Origin: Agaricicola taiwanensis
GTDB taxonomy: Bacteria > Pseudomonadota > Alphaproteobacteria > Rhizobiales > Methylopilaceae
Length of the DNA: 64,000 nt
Direction of reading: 5' to 3'
NCBI RefSeq assembly: GCF_014635245.1
Contig: NZ_BMCP01000001.1
Coordinates: forward strand, 620,001-684,000
Both the position numbers and the translations under genes were made by a program. A model generated the notes under the pieces. The model was not told where the DNA came from, did not search any database, and saw only the letters and a program-made list of their open reading frames with translations. This document shows positions 26,788-35,556 of the stretch, piece by piece. Positions within the stretch are counted from its first letter, which is position 1. Every line of letters begins with the position of its first letter.

Positions 26788-28218
26788 ATGCCAGCAAATG
26801 CCTCTTCTCCCGCCATGAAGGCCGGGTATGAGGGTGCCGATTCCGCCGACGTCATCGCGGAGCATCTGGCGCAGGTGAGCTTTACCGACCTGCCGGAAAG
26901 CGTGGTCGCGGCGACCAAGAGGAACATCCTGGATACACTGGCCTGCATGATGGCCGGAACGGTCAGCGTGGACGTCAAGGCGATCCACGATCTGGTCCGC
27001 CACTGGGGCGGACGGGAAAGCTGCACCGTCGTGGGCGGGGGCGGACTGAAGATACCGCCGGAGAATGCCGTATTTGCGAACGGTGCGACCGTTCATCAAT
27101 TCGATTTCGACGACACCCATGACGTTGCCGTGTGTCATCCCACATCGGCCAGCCTCAGTTGTGCTTTGGCGGCGGCCGAAGAAAAGGGAAAGGTTTCAGG
27201 TCGCGAGCTGATCACCGCGGTGGCACTGGGCAATGATCTCATCGGCCGGATCGGCCTGGCCATTCATGGTAATACTAGCAGTTTTCCGTGGTTCCGCGCC
27301 CCGGTCATCGGATTGTTCGGCGCCACGGCTGCAGCCGCCAAGATCATGGGCGCCAGCGAGCGTCAGCACGCCGAAGCCCTTGGGCTCACCCTTCCGCAGG
27401 TCGCCGGTACATGGGCGAGCCTGCATCACGGAGGATCGAGCGTGCGCTCGATCAGGGACGGCCTGGCTTATCGGGATGGCGTGGTGGCGGCCGCGCTGGC
27501 CATGCGCGGCGTGCGCGGCGACCGGAGGGTTTTTGATGGCCCTTACGGCTATTACAATGTGTTCTTCCGCGGCGAGTATGATCGCAGCACACTCGTCGGC
27601 GATCTTGGCAAGCATTACGAAAGCGACCGGATCTCGCTGAAGCCCTGGCCGTCGATCCGGCATCTTCACGCCCTCTACACAGCTCTTACCGGCCTGATGG
27701 AAGAGCATAGGCTTGGTTTCGACGACATCGAGAGCGTGACTGCCGTCGTCGGGCGCATCAATCAGGCTCTGTGTGTTCCGACCGAGCCGGGAATGGTCCC
27801 CGACCGGCGTATCGATCTTCTGTGTAATCTGCCTTTCGGGCTCGGTGCGACGATCCTGCACGGCAATACAAAGCTCGCGATCTACAACGATCCTGCACTT
27901 GCGGACGACGTGATCGCGCGCGGCGTGCCAAAGGTTCGCTGGCGTTACGACGAGCGCCAGAACGGCCCCTGGACGTTCGAGCCTGGCCGTGTCGAGGTTG
28001 TGACGAGAGATGGCAGAAAGCTGGAAGCCACCTCGACGACAGCTTTGGGGCACCCCGACAATCCCATGTCGACCGAGCGCCGCCATGCCAAGGTTTTCGA
28101 CTGCGCCGCCAATGCCGCGACTCCCATTCCCGTGGAACGCGCGCAACAGATCATCGATCTGGTTGAGCGACTGGATGAACTCGAGGATGTCAGCAGCCTC
28201 GCGGCCTTGCTGGCATGA
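26788..28218 (+). CDS. MmgE/PrpD family protein
   Basis: 476 residues. Clear MmgE/PrpD (2-methylcitrate dehydratase/cis-aconitate decarboxylase fold) protein: ATKRNILDTLACMMAGTV, NGATVHQFDFDDTHDVAVCH with the conserved DFDD-T region, GLTLPQVAGTWAS and KPWPSIRHLHALYTAL. The family includes PrpD, cis-aconitate decarboxylase, iminodisuccinate epimerase and many unknowns, so the reaction cannot be named. ATG 26788 follows GGGGGAGC; a longer frame from 26743 lacks a site. First gene of cluster A; the stop overlaps the CoA-transferase start (ATGA). Confidence 0.9.
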   Translation: MPANASSPAMKAGYEGADSADVIAEHLAQVSFTDLPESVVAATKRNILDTLACMMAGTVSVDVKAIHDLVRHWGGRESCTVVGGGGLKIPPENAVFANGATVHQFDFDDTHDVAVCHPTSASLSCALAAAEEKGKVSGRELITAVALGNDLIGRIGLAIHGNTSSFPWFRAPVIGLFGATAAAAKIMGASERQHAEALGLTLPQVAGTWASLHHGGSSVRSIRDGLAYRDGVVAAALAMRGVRGDRRVFDGPYGYYNVFFRGEYDRSTLVGDLGKHYESDRISLKPWPSIRHLHALYTALTGLMEEHRLGFDDIESVTAVVGRINQALCVPTEPGMVPDRRIDLLCNLPFGLGATILHGNTKLAIYNDPALADDVIARGVPKVRWRYDERQNGPWTFEPGRVEVVTRDGRKLEATSTTALGHPDNPMSTERRHAKVFDCAANAATPIPVERAQQIIDLVERLDELEDVSSLAALLA

Positions 28219-29435
28219 TCGACGGGGCCGAAGACGTGGCCGCAAACGAGGCGCCCCGGCCGGTCGGCGGCATCAGGGTTGTCGATGCCTCGCGCGTGCT
28301 GGCCGCACCGTTTTGTGCGTCGATCCTTGCCGACCTCGGCGCTGACGTCGTTCATCTCGAGCACCCCTCGGCAAACGACGAGGTTCGTGCCTGGCAGCCA
28401 ATCGTCAACGGCGTGTCGGCGAGTTTCCTTGCCATGAACCACAGCAAGAAGGGTTTGGCGGTTGATCTATCCAGGCCGGAAGGTATCGCCATTCTGCGGC
28501 GGCTGCTGGAACGGGCCGATGTCTTCATCGAGAACTTCCGGCCCGGCACCATGGAACGCTATGGCCTTGGCTTCGACGCCATCCGGAAATTCAATCCTCG
28601 GCTGATCTATTGCGCCGTGCGGGCCTTTCCGGCCGGCTGCGCCTCGGAGGGAATGCCGGGCTACGAGGCTTCCACTCAGGCCTATACCGGTGTCATGAGC
28701 CTGACGGGCGAAGGCAGCGGCGATCCGGTTCGCTGTGGTCCGAGCGTCATCGATCTCGGCACGGGACTTTCCTCGGTGATTGCCATTCTGTCGGCTCTGC
28801 TGCAGCGCGACCGAACAGGGCAGGGCGCCTATGTGGAGCCATCGCTGATCAGAACGGCAACCAACTATCTCACCTACCAGATCTCGGGATATTTCATGGC
28901 TGGTGCCTTGCCGCAGCGGCGCGGCAGCGGCCATGAGGCGCTCGTTCCCTACCGCGTGTTTAATTGCTCGGACGGACCGATATTCATCGCCGGCGGAAAC
29001 GACCGGCTGTGGGCCGTTCTGGTGGGCGTGTTGGGCCTCGCCGGCGCTGGCGGGGAGGTCCCTTATCGTCTTCTGGCAGAGCGCATCGCCAATCGTGCCG
29101 AAGTCGACCAGCTTGTCTCGGAGGCCGTCGGAACCTGGAACCGCGCTGAGTTGCTCGCCGCCTTTCGGGCGAGCGGCCTGCCAGCGGCGCCGGTGAATAC
29201 GATAGCGGAATATGTTGCCGACCCCACTCTCTTCGAAGCGCATGTGCTCGAGGAGATCGAGGTGCCGGATGCCGGCCGATCGGTTTTAGCGGGGCCGCTG
29301 TTTGGAGCTGACTTTCTGGCACCCAAACGCACGGCGGCGCCGCGTCTCGGCGAGCATACCGATGAAATACTAAGCGACATCGGCTTCAGTCCTGATGATA
29401 TCGTCCGGATGAGGGAAGAGAGGCTGGTATCCTGA
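28215..29435 (+). CDS. CaiB/BaiF (class III) CoA-transferase
   Basis: 406 residues, standard size. Family III features: GIRVVDASRVLAAPFCASIL, LGADVVHLEHP, LDLSRPEG-type NHSKKGLAVDLSRPEG, VFIENFRPGTMERYGL, and the catalytic-Asp segment VIDLGTGLSSVIAIL (D180). These enzymes move CoA between carboxylic acids through an aspartyl-CoA anhydride. It overlaps the MmgE/PrpD gene by 4 nt, so the acid handled by the MmgE/PrpD protein is probably activated to its thioester here (inference). A 181-nt gap follows before the ABC importer genes. Confidence 0.92.
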   Translation: MIDGAEDVAANEAPRPVGGIRVVDASRVLAAPFCASILADLGADVVHLEHPSANDEVRAWQPIVNGVSASFLAMNHSKKGLAVDLSRPEGIAILRRLLERADVFIENFRPGTMERYGLGFDAIRKFNPRLIYCAVRAFPAGCASEGMPGYEASTQAYTGVMSLTGEGSGDPVRCGPSVIDLGTGLSSVIAILSALLQRDRTGQGAYVEPSLIRTATNYLTYQISGYFMAGALPQRRGSGHEALVPYRVFNCSDGPIFIAGGNDRLWAVLVGVLGLAGAGGEVPYRLLAERIANRAEVDQLVSEAVGTWNRAELLAAFRASGLPAAPVNTIAEYVADPTLFEAHVLEEIEVPDAGRSVLAGPLFGADFLAPKRTAAPRLGEHTDEILSDIGFSPDDIVRMREERLVS

Positions 29436-29616
29436 GAAAGCAATAAAACTGATCCTTCTGCTTGATGTCTTCGCTTTTGTGATGATTGCGGGACGGTCAT
29501 GCTTGTAAGAATTTGTCTTATGTCTTTCCGACTCGTCTAGTTATTAAATGATGTAGTGTTGACATGGGCGCGGGAGGCATATCTACTTTAAAAAAAGAAT
29601 GTCAGGAGGGGAGAAA

Positions 29617-30408
29617 ATGCATGCGCCGACGGGCAGTGTCGATGCTGGTGCAGGTTTGCGACGCCCTGCGATTGACTTCCGTGACGCAAGCGTCAGGTTT
29701 GGCGACTTCACGGCGATGGGCCCCGTTAATCTGACAGTTGAGCGGGGTGAATTTCTTGTAATCGTTGGGCCAAGTGGTTGTGGAAAATCCACATTACTGA
29801 ACCTGGTTGCTGGAACGCTGCAGCCCTTCACCGGAGAAACAATATTCAACGGTGCGCCTGTCGAAGGTCTAAACCCGGCGGTAGGCTACATCACCCAGAA
29901 GAACTATTGTCTGCCCTGGCTCACGGTCGAGGGTAACGTGCGTCTGCCGCTCGAATTTCGCAGGTTCCCCAAGGCGCAGGTCGCGAGTCTTGCCGCCAGC
30001 GCACTCGAGCGCGTGGGTCTCCGGGGTTTCGAGAAGGCATACCCGCGGCAGCTTTCAGGCGGCATGCTCCAGCGTGTCATGATCGCGCGCACGTTGGTCT
30101 ATGAGCCGGACATCTATCTGATGGATGAGCCGTTCGGCAGCCTCGATGCGTTGCTTCGGACGAAGATGCACGATGAAATCCTGCATCTTTGGAAGGACAC
30201 TGACGCCACCTTTGTCTTCGTGACGCATGACCTGGCTGAAGCCGTCACCCTGGCCGATCGCGTCGTTGTCATGTCGGGCCGTCCCGGACAAGTGAAACTG
30301 ACGTTGGATATAGATCTGCCGCGCCCGAGAGATGTGGTTGATATCCAGAGCAATCCGCGCTTCGGCGGCTATATCAAGACGCTCTGGGAGGCGCTCGACC
30401 TCAACTAG
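29617..30408 (+). CDS. ABC transporter ATP-binding protein (NitT/TauT type)
   Basis: 263 residues from ATG 29617. Walker A VGPSGCGKST, Q-loop YITQKNYCLPWLTV, signature LSGGMLQRVMIAR, Walker B DIYLMDEPFGSLDA, switch His in FVTHDLAEAV. Closest in type to SsuB/TauB/NrtD ATPases, which energise uptake of sulfonates, nitrate or other small anions. An ATG at 29599 is in frame, but its own codons form the strong ribosome-binding site AGGAGGGGAGAAA for the ATG at 29617, so the latter was chosen. Forms an importer with the next two genes. Confidence 0.92.
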   Translation: MHAPTGSVDAGAGLRRPAIDFRDASVRFGDFTAMGPVNLTVERGEFLVIVGPSGCGKSTLLNLVAGTLQPFTGETIFNGAPVEGLNPAVGYITQKNYCLPWLTVEGNVRLPLEFRRFPKAQVASLAASALERVGLRGFEKAYPRQLSGGMLQRVMIARTLVYEPDIYLMDEPFGSLDALLRTKMHDEILHLWKDTDATFVFVTHDLAEAVTLADRVVVMSGRPGQVKLTLDIDLPRPRDVVDIQSNPRFGGYIKTLWEALDLN

Positions 30409-30482
30409 ACCGGCTCGAGGCGGCGATGAGCCCGCGGTCTTCTGGTGCGAGGTTATTCTGCAAATCAAGCGGGAGTTGAACG

Positions 30483-31352
30483 ATGAGTATGAATACCGCG
30501 GCGGTCAACTCGAGAAAAGCAACGGGCGCGCATGAGGGCAGGGCGCCGACGCAACGCAAGTCATGGGCCGTTCCACTGGGTCTCCAGCAACTCCTGGTGT
30601 TCGTGTCGCTGCTGGCGACCTGGCAGATCACCTCCCTCTACTTCAGCCTGGATTTCTGGATTTCCAGCCCCGTCGCGGTGTATCAGGAGTTCATCCGATG
30701 GTACGCGTCGGGCACGCTTCTGAACGACCTGCGGATGACACTGACCGCGGCGGGAAGCGGCTTCGTCATCGGCAGCATCGGCGGCGCCATCATCGGCTTC
30801 CTGCTCGGGTGGATCCGCAAGCTCGGAGACCTTCTGGAACCGCTCATCCTGTCGCTCTACAGCCTGCCAAAGGTCGCTTTGGCACCGCTCTTCGTGCTGT
30901 GGTTTGGTATCGGCATAACCAACAAGATCATGTTTGCCGCCATCATTGTATTCTTCATGGTGTTCTTCACCACGTTTCAGGGCACCCGGCAGGTCGACCG
31001 CGACATGATCACCAACGCCCGTCTCTTGGGCGCGTCGAAGTTCCAGACCTGGACGCGAATTGCCATTCCCTATTCGTCCATCTGGGTGATCACCGGTTTG
31101 CGCATCGGTCTGCCCTACGCTTTGATCGGGGCGATCGTCGGCGAGTTTGTTGCCGCCAATGCAGGTGTCGGCTACCGGATCAAGGAGGCCACGTCCTACT
31201 TCAATACCTCCGGCGTGTTTGCGGGACTGATCATGTTGATGCTGATCAGTTTCACGCTTCTTGGAATCCTGAAGCTGATCGAAAAGCGCGTTCTTTACTG
31301 GCAGACCGCCGAGGTGGCCCTCGGAGAAGATGCGTCGAAGCATATCCCCTAG
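30483..31352 (+). CDS. ABC transporter permease (NitT/TauT type)
   Basis: 289 residues, six predicted membrane helices, with the EAA-loop signature DRDMITNARLLGASKFQTW followed by RIAIPYSSIWVITGLRIGLP, as in SsuC/TauC permeases. The N-terminal 30 residues are hydrophilic. GGGAG stands 7 nt before ATG 30483. It lies 74 nt after the ATPase gene and 36 nt before the binding-protein gene, so the three are one operon. Confidence 0.92.
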   Translation: MSMNTAAVNSRKATGAHEGRAPTQRKSWAVPLGLQQLLVFVSLLATWQITSLYFSLDFWISSPVAVYQEFIRWYASGTLLNDLRMTLTAAGSGFVIGSIGGAIIGFLLGWIRKLGDLLEPLILSLYSLPKVALAPLFVLWFGIGITNKIMFAAIIVFFMVFFTTFQGTRQVDRDMITNARLLGASKFQTWTRIAIPYSSIWVITGLRIGLPYALIGAIVGEFVAANAGVGYRIKEATSYFNTSGVFAGLIMLMLISFTLLGILKLIEKRVLYWQTAEVALGEDASKHIP

Positions 31353-31388
31353 CACTCGCTACAAAAGAAGAATCCGGGAGGAAACAAC

Positions 31389-32378
31389 ATGAGACCTATT
31401 CTTGCCTTATCCGTTCTCTGCGGCGCTTTGGCCTGCCTCGCTTCCCCAAGCGCCAAGGCCGAGACGGTGCCCCTCAAGGTTGTCATTGGCTCCAATTCCT
31501 TTGCCTATGGCGGCATGCGTGTGGCCGAGCACGCCGGAATCCTGGAGAAGAATGGCATCAAAGCGGAGATCGTCGTCGCTGAGAGCGGTAATGCGGCAAC
31601 GACGGCTCTGATCTCGGGATCCGCTGAAGTGGCGGCGTCCGGTCCCGAGCAGGTGATCGCCGCTGCCGCGCGTGGTCAGAAGATCGTTATCCTGGGCAAC
31701 CTTTACCGCGGACTGTCGGGATCCCTGGTTCTCAGCGAACCGATAGCCAAGAAAATGACCGTGAAGCGGGATGCTCCGGTCGTAGAGCGCCTGCGCGCCC
31801 TGGATGGGTTGACCATTGCAACGCCAAGCGCAACCTCAGCCTATACCGTTCCGCTCAAGACCTTCGCTGAAATGAACGATGTGAAGATCAACTTCACCTA
31901 TATGGCACAATCGGCCATGCCGGCTGCTCTGAAGACCGGCGCGATCAATGGCATGATGGCCGGCTCGCCCTACACGGATGCCGGTGTCTTGGCCAGCGGC
32001 GGAACGCTTTGGATCGACGGCACTGGTGGCGAACTTCCGGAAGAAGTGGAGCCAACAAGCTCGACTGTTCTGCAAACGACGGAGGAGTTCGCCAAGACGA
32101 ACCCGGACGTGGTGAAGCGCCTCATCAAATCTTTGGAGGATTTGAAGGAGATGATCGCGCAGGACCCTGATGGTGTGAAAGCCGCGATGTCCAAGGCCTA
32201 TCCGAAGTTGGACAAATCGACGATCGACAGCGTGTTCGAGCGGAACTCGGCCAACTGGGCGCAACCGGAGTACACGATGGCGCAGATCCAGAAGGAGCTC
32301 GGCTTCGTCAAGACACAGGGCCGGATCCAGGGCGCCGACAAGATTGTCCCGGAGTCACTGCTCTATTCCAATCCCTGA
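31389..32378 (+). CDS. ABC transporter substrate-binding protein (NMT1/THI5/SsuA-like)
   Basis: 329 residues. Sec signal peptide (MRPILALSVLCGALACLA, cleavage after KA near residue 24), then a type II periplasmic binding fold typical of NMT1/SsuA proteins: VVIGSNSFAYGGMRVAEHAG, GNAATTALISGSAEVAASGP, LDGLTIATPSATSAYTVP. The ligand is likely a small organic acid or aromatic given the surrounding CoA genes, but this is inference. GGGAGGAAAC precedes the ATG. The gene is followed by a strong UUCG-capped hairpin (32393-32421). Confidence 0.92.
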   Translation: MRPILALSVLCGALACLASPSAKAETVPLKVVIGSNSFAYGGMRVAEHAGILEKNGIKAEIVVAESGNAATTALISGSAEVAASGPEQVIAAAARGQKIVILGNLYRGLSGSLVLSEPIAKKMTVKRDAPVVERLRALDGLTIATPSATSAYTVPLKTFAEMNDVKINFTYMAQSAMPAALKTGAINGMMAGSPYTDAGVLASGGTLWIDGTGGELPEEVEPTSSTVLQTTEEFAKTNPDVVKRLIKSLEDLKEMIAQDPDGVKAAMSKAYPKLDKSTIDSVFERNSANWAQPEYTMAQIQKELGFVKTQGRIQGADKIVPESLLYSNP

Positions 32379-32392
32379 ATGTTGGACGGCGG

Positions 32393-32421
32393 CCATCGGC
32401 ACCCTTCGGGGTGTCCGATGG
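32393..32421 (+). other. UUCG-tetraloop hairpin after the binding-protein gene (cluster A)
   Basis: Arms CCATCGGCACCC and GGGTGTCCGATGG close on a TTCG tetraloop; 12 pairs with one bulged base. It begins 14 nt after the binding-protein stop and ends 23 nt before the enoyl-CoA hydratase ATG. No U-tract, so an mRNA-stabilising or attenuating hairpin is more likely than a full terminator. Confidence 0.65.
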
Positions 32422-32444
32422 GTCTGCCTCGTATAAGGACGCCA

Positions 32445-33263
32445 ATGATGCATGTGCGGAATTCATCCGAGCGGGCCGACGAGGCCTCCTCTGCTGAGGT
32501 CGTGGTGGAGAGGATTTCGGAGGGGGTCACCCAGCTCCGCCTCAATCGCCCCGAGCGGCTGAACGCGCTAGGCCTTTCGATGGTCCGCAACCTGCGTGAT
32601 GCGGTCGAAGCATTGGCGAACGATGGAACCCGCGTCCTGCTGATACGCGGGTCCGGGCGGGCATTCTGTTCCGGCGCCGATCTGAAGGAGCGCCAGACCA
32701 TGAGCGTCGACCAGCGTGTGGAGCACAATGCAGCGATCAACGCGGCGATCGATGCGATAGCGGAAACGCCAGTTCCGACCATTGCTGTTGTCAATGGCCT
32801 GGCCTTCGGCGGCGGGTGCGAAGTGGCCCTTGCCTGCGATATGCGGGTGGCCGCGCTGGATGCGCTCATTGGATTGACGGAGACGCGGATTGGCGTCATC
32901 CCCGGCGCTGGCGGGACGATGCGTCTGCCGCGGCTTATTGGCAGTGCGCTCGCCTTGGAAATGATGCTGTCGGGAGAGCCGGTAACCGCCGAGCGCGCTC
33001 GCGAGATGGGGCTCGTCAATCATGCAGTTCCCGTGGGCGAGCTCGACCACAGGGTGGCGCAGCTGGCGGCATTGATCGCGTCGCGATCGCCGCTTGGCAC
33101 GCGCGAGATTAAGCGCCTCGTGCGGGACGCGCCGGATCTCACGGCATCGGAATGTCTCCAGAACGAGCGTCGCTCATTGGTTCGCGTGGTTGCATCAGAA
33201 GATTATGCGGAAGGACTGGCTGCCTTTGCGGCACGACGCGCGCCCGTCTTCGTGGGACGCTAG
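32445..33263 (+). CDS. Enoyl-CoA hydratase/isomerase (crotonase) family protein
   Basis: 272 residues. Crotonase fold with oxyanion-hole segments FCSGADLKER and GLAFGGGCEVALACD, and VIPGAGGTMRLPRLIG. Both acid/base glutamates of true hydratases appear present: one in GGGCEVAL, one in LTETRIGVIPG. It should hydrate an enoyl-CoA made downstream of the CoA-transferase. ATG 32445 follows AAGGA at good spacing; a longer frame begins at 32379 inside the hairpin region and was rejected. Confidence 0.9.
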   Translation: MMHVRNSSERADEASSAEVVVERISEGVTQLRLNRPERLNALGLSMVRNLRDAVEALANDGTRVLLIRGSGRAFCSGADLKERQTMSVDQRVEHNAAINAAIDAIAETPVPTIAVVNGLAFGGGCEVALACDMRVAALDALIGLTETRIGVIPGAGGTMRLPRLIGSALALEMMLSGEPVTAERAREMGLVNHAVPVGELDHRVAQLAALIASRSPLGTREIKRLVRDAPDLTASECLQNERRSLVRVVASEDYAEGLAAFAARRAPVFVGR

Positions 33264-33408
33264 GTAAGGATGCGCGCTGTCGTCCTTGGTCGTCAGGGGG
33301 CGGCTTCGACGTCCAGCCACTGCCGATGCCGGAACTGGCGGAGGCTGGAGGCGCGGCAGTCTGCAGGCAAGGTCTGTATTCGGGTTGTGTGTGCTACGGG
33401 AGGCTTCC

Positions 33409-34359
33409 ATGAAGGTTGCCATACTTGATGACTATCAGGATGTGGCGATCAGCTGTGCCGATTGGGAACGGCTGGGTCCGTCCGTCGAGATCAGGGCCTT
33501 TCGCGATCCCCTGAAATCGGAAGCGGATCTTCTTGAGCATCTGATCGATTTTGACGTGATCGTCCTGATGCGCGAGCGGACGCCGTTTGGCCGGAGCGTG
33601 ATCGAAAGCTTGCCGCGGCTGCGCCTTCTGGTGACCACGGGAATGCGCAATCAATCCATTGATGTCGAGGCAGCGAAGGCTGCGGGTATCGTGGTCTCCG
33701 GCACGGACTCGGTTGGTCAATCGACGGTGGAACTGACCTGGGCACTGATCATGGCCCTGGTCCGGAATATTCCGCAGGAGCTGGAATCCTTTCGTGGGGG
33801 AGGCTGGCAGGTCGGGCTCGGCGAGCTGCTCCAGGGCAAGACGCTTGGAATTCTGGGCCTTGGCAGGCTCGGCACCCGCGTAGCTGCGCTGGCGCAGGCC
33901 TTTGAGATGAAGACGCTGGCGTGGAGCCGCAACCTCACGGTCGAACGTGCAGAGGCGGCGGGTGTTCGCCTGGCGGCAAGTCTTGATGAATTGTTGTCGG
34001 AAGCCGACGTGATCACGATCCATCTTGTACTCGGAGACGGGACACGTGGTCTGATCGGCCGCGATCAGTTCGCGAAGATGAAAGAGACCTGTTATCTGGT
34101 CAATGCATCCCGAGGCCCGATCGTGAACGAGCACGCATTGGTCGAAGCGCTGGAATCGAGGCGGATCGCGGGGGCTGCCATTGACGTCTTCGATACAGAG
34201 CCATTGCCAAGCGACCACCCGTTCCGCACCCTCAGGAACGTGGTTGCCACGCCGCACATCGGCTATGTCTCGCGGGAAAACTATATGCTGTTCTATGGCC
34301 AGGTGGTTGAGGACATCGCCGCCTTCGCAGCGGGCAATCCGATAAGACAGCTTAGTTGA
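33409..34359 (+). CDS. D-2-hydroxyacid dehydrogenase family protein
   Basis: 316 residues. NAD-binding D-isomer-specific 2-hydroxyacid dehydrogenase: N-terminal MKVAILDDYQDVAI, Rossmann motif LGILGLGRLGTRVAALAQ, and the catalytic Arg-Glu-His set in VNASRGPIVNEHAL, DVFDTEPLP and VVATPHIGYV. The group beginning MKVAILDDYQ includes many uncharacterised SerA-like enzymes; it would interconvert a 2-keto and a D-2-hydroxy acid. GGGAGG stands 7 nt before ATG 33409; the frame upstream to 33286 is not protein-like. Last gene of cluster A; its stop lies 33 nt from the stop of convergent cluster B. Confidence 0.9.
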   Translation: MKVAILDDYQDVAISCADWERLGPSVEIRAFRDPLKSEADLLEHLIDFDVIVLMRERTPFGRSVIESLPRLRLLVTTGMRNQSIDVEAAKAAGIVVSGTDSVGQSTVELTWALIMALVRNIPQELESFRGGGWQVGLGELLQGKTLGILGLGRLGTRVAALAQAFEMKTLAWSRNLTVERAEAAGVRLAASLDELLSEADVITIHLVLGDGTRGLIGRDQFAKMKETCYLVNASRGPIVNEHALVEALESRRIAGAAIDVFDTEPLPSDHPFRTLRNVVATPHIGYVSRENYMLFYGQVVEDIAAFAAGNPIRQLS

Positions 34360-34392
34360 TCCTGGCCGATTGGCAGTCCGAACGGCCGGCCG

Positions 34393-35532
34393 TTAGTCCA
34401 GCAGTTCGCGCGCAATCACCATGCGCTGGATCTCGCTGGTGCCCTCGACGATCTCCAGCACCTTGGCTTCTCCCAACAGCCCGGAGACCGGGAATTCCTC
34501 GAACACGCCATAGCCGCCGTGGACCTGGATCGCCTTCAGGGCCGCCTCGACCGCGAGCTCACTGGCGAAGAGCTTGGTCTTGGAGGTCTCGTTGCGGAAC
34601 GGACGGCCTTCGTCCACCAGTGTCGCCGAATGCCGCACCATCAGTTCGGCGGCGTGGATCTTGGTGAGGATATCGGCCAGCGGAAACGCCAGGCCCGGCT
34701 GCGCGAGAATGCTCTTGCCGAAGAGCTTGCGGTCCCGGCCGTGGGCCTTTGCGAGGTCGATGGCACGGCGCGCCAGCCCAAGGCCGGTGGCCGCGACGAG
34801 GATGCGGCCGATGCTGAGAACGCTCAGGATCTGCTTCAGGCCGTCGCCTTCCTCGCCCACCCGGTGACGGTCGGGGATCCTGACGTTCTCCAGATAGAGC
34901 TCGACGGAATCGGCAAAGCGCCAGCCGATCTTGCGGGAGGGCTTCCCCACCGAGAAACCGGGTGTACCCACCGGTACCACGAAGCAGGTCAGGCCCTTCG
35001 GCCCCTTATCTGGATCTGTGACCGCGACGATGCTGGAAAAGCCGTGCAGCGAGGTGCCGCCGTTGGTGGAGAAGATCTTCGATCCGTTCAGAACCCAGTC
35101 GCCGCCGTCGCGCACGGCGCGGGTCCGGATATTGGCGACGTCGGAACCACCATGGGGTTCGGTCACGCCGAAGGAACCGATCATACGGCCCTCGCAGACG
35201 GCCGTCAGCCATTCGCTTTTCAGCTCGTGGGAGCCGAAGCGCGCGATCAGCGAGGTCGGCGCGCTGTTGCAGAGATAGATCGCCGCGAAGGAAGGTTCGA
35301 TGCGGGCCAGCACCTCCGCGACTATCGCGGCGCCACGCGTGCCGAGCCCTGCACCGCCGTAATCGGGATCATAGGCCGTGCCGAGATAACCTAACCGGCC
35401 GAATTCCGATACGAGGTCGGCGGGAAAGAGGTGGTCGCGCAGGAACGCGGGCATGGCGGGCGCCAGGCGTTCACGGGCAAAACGGTCCACCGCCTCGCTG
35501 AGCGCGAGCTCTTCATCGTTGAGAGTGAACAT
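34393..35532 (-). CDS. Acyl-CoA dehydrogenase
   Basis: 379 residues, normal length. FAD-dependent alpha,beta-desaturation of an acyl-CoA. Motifs: GSFGVTEPHGGSDVANIRTRA (cut short of 20 in each half), GWRFADSVELYLENVRIP, FGKSILAQPGLAFPLADI, VHGGYGVFEEFPVSGLLGEA and the catalytic Glu in IVEGTSEIQRMVIAREL. Last gene of cluster B, 24 nt after the crotonase gene. Electron acceptor (ETF) genes are not in the window. Confidence 0.93.
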   Translation of the reverse strand: MFTLNDEELALSEAVDRFARERLAPAMPAFLRDHLFPADLVSEFGRLGYLGTAYDPDYGGAGLGTRGAAIVAEVLARIEPSFAAIYLCNSAPTSLIARFGSHELKSEWLTAVCEGRMIGSFGVTEPHGGSDVANIRTRAVRDGGDWVLNGSKIFSTNGGTSLHGFSSIVAVTDPDKGPKGLTCFVVPVGTPGFSVGKPSRKIGWRFADSVELYLENVRIPDRHRVGEEGDGLKQILSVLSIGRILVAATGLGLARRAIDLAKAHGRDRKLFGKSILAQPGLAFPLADILTKIHAAELMVRHSATLVDEGRPFRNETSKTKLFASELAVEAALKAIQVHGGYGVFEEFPVSGLLGEAKVLEIVEGTSEIQRMVIARELLD

Positions 35533-35556
35533 GATCCGATGTCTCCGAGCTCTCGT

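Noticed and set aside
28662-28670. Glu151 of the CaiB/BaiF protein taken as a substituted catalytic residue
   Set aside because: The catalytic Asp of the family fits VIDLGTGL (D180) instead, which is intact.
29559-29585. TTGACA followed by TATCTA as a promoter for the ABC importer genes
   Set aside because: Spacer of 15 nt and a poor -10 match; not convincing enough to list as a feature.
34381-34394. Palindrome AACGGCCGGCCGTT between convergent clusters A and B, considered as a bidirectional terminator
   Set aside because: No loop is possible without breaking the stem to five pairs and there is no T-tract on either side.
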